Of a stretch of 64,000 nucleotides of DNA, positions 63,752-64,000 are shown piece after piece. A program made the position numbers and the translations under genes. The DNA is from Sandaracinaceae bacterium (GTDB taxonomy: Bacteria > Myxococcota_A > Polyangia > Polyangiales > Houyiibacteriaceae), in NCBI GenBank assembly GCA_020633055.1, contig JACKEJ010000011.1, positions 248,001-312,000 of the forward strand. The letters run 5' to 3'. How positions within the stretch are numbered: the stretch's first letter is position 1; every line of letters begins with the position of its first letter. The notes under the pieces are model-generated. The model had not been told where the DNA came from, searched no databases, and saw only the letters and a program-made list of their open reading frames with translations.

Positions 63752-64000
63752 GTGACCCTGATTGGACAACGAGCCACCCTCGCCAGCCTGGCCGTGCTCG
63801 GCATCGCCGGCGCCCTGATCTACTACACCTCGCGGGACCTCGCCCTGCCGGACCAGGCGCTGGACGCCGCTCCTGCCGGCACGCGCGCCCTCTTGCGCAT
63901 GGACGTTCCGGCCGTTCGGCGGTCCATCTTCTACCAGGAGTTGGTGGTGGAAGCGGGGCGTGACTCGGCCCACCGCGCGCTGGTGGAGCGCTGCGGCTTC
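63752..64000 (+). CDS. Partial membrane-anchored or exported protein (cut by window end)
   Basis: Only the first 83 residues are present, from GTG. A signal anchor (LASLAVLGIAGALIYYTSRD) is followed by DQALDAAPAGTRALLRMDVP. It recalls large myxobacterial DUF3352-like proteins, but the fragment is too short to say. Divergent from the RNase HI gene. Confidence 0.55.
   Translation, partial: MTLIGQRATLASLAVLGIAGALIYYTSRDLALPDQALDAAPAGTRALLRMDVPAVRRSIFYQELVVEAGRDSAHRALVERCGF

Overview
The window is about 70 percent GC, with densely packed genes on both strands, many GTG starts and many 4-base start/stop overlaps. Several gene types are typical of Myxococcota: an MglA-type small GTPase with roadblock/LC7-like and DUF4388-like proteins, a Pkn2-type Ser/Thr kinase, an FHA regulator, a PAS hybrid kinase, a MopE/RCC1 lipoprotein and FecR/TPR proteins. 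A member of the Polyangia or a relative is the likely source. This is inferred from gene content; no rRNA or tRNA was found.

Layout. 1-6.4 kb: a crotonase-family enzyme, an acyl thioesterase, a GIY-YIG protein, a secreted barrel-like protein, a CapA-like lipoprotein and DNA polymerase IV, followed by CTP synthase (6.4-8.1 kb) and a glycosyltransferase-51 protein with a long AsmA-like N-terminus (8.3-10.7 kb). 10.8-18.1 kb: a leftward run of hybrid histidine kinase, TPR protein, large unknown protein and acetyl-CoA synthetase. 18.4-22.3 kb: an accessory segment with a 77-residue orphan, an IS4-family element carrying inverted ends and a 9-base target duplication, a NhaR-like LysR regulator, and 1.2 kb without a gene.

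22.3-29.5 kb holds the most unusual locus: seven rightward genes encoding a REC-DUF4388-roadblock protein, an MglA-like GTPase with a long extension, an unknown protein, an ABC ATPase fused to a dual-specificity phosphatase, a roadblock-like protein, a second DUF4388/roadblock-like protein and an FHA-winged-helix regulator. A convergent Ser/Thr kinase follows at 29.6-31.2 kb. Together they look like a GTPase-centred signalling module with kinase, phosphatase and phosphothreonine-reader parts.

31.2-37 kb: a sugar-nucleotide epimerase/dehydratase, a FadR-like regulator, a GMC oxidoreductase operon, a MOSC protein and a DoxX-like membrane protein. 37.2-41 kb: a coupled operon of an envelope protein with GVQ repeats, an ECF sigma factor and a FecR/TPR protein. 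41.8-49.1 kb: a large MopE/RCC1 lipoprotein and Smc. 49.2-52 kb: small lipoproteins, a cupin and a TetR regulator. 52-56 kb: a three-gene exopolysaccharide synthesis and export cassette. 56-64 kb: a DUF4202 protein, a thioesterase, a bifunctional aldolase/dehydrogenase, an ABC1/UbiB kinase behind an operator array, a REC-GGEEF diguanylate cyclase, beta-carbonic anhydrase, RNase HI with an extra N-terminus, and a partial exported protein cut by the window end.
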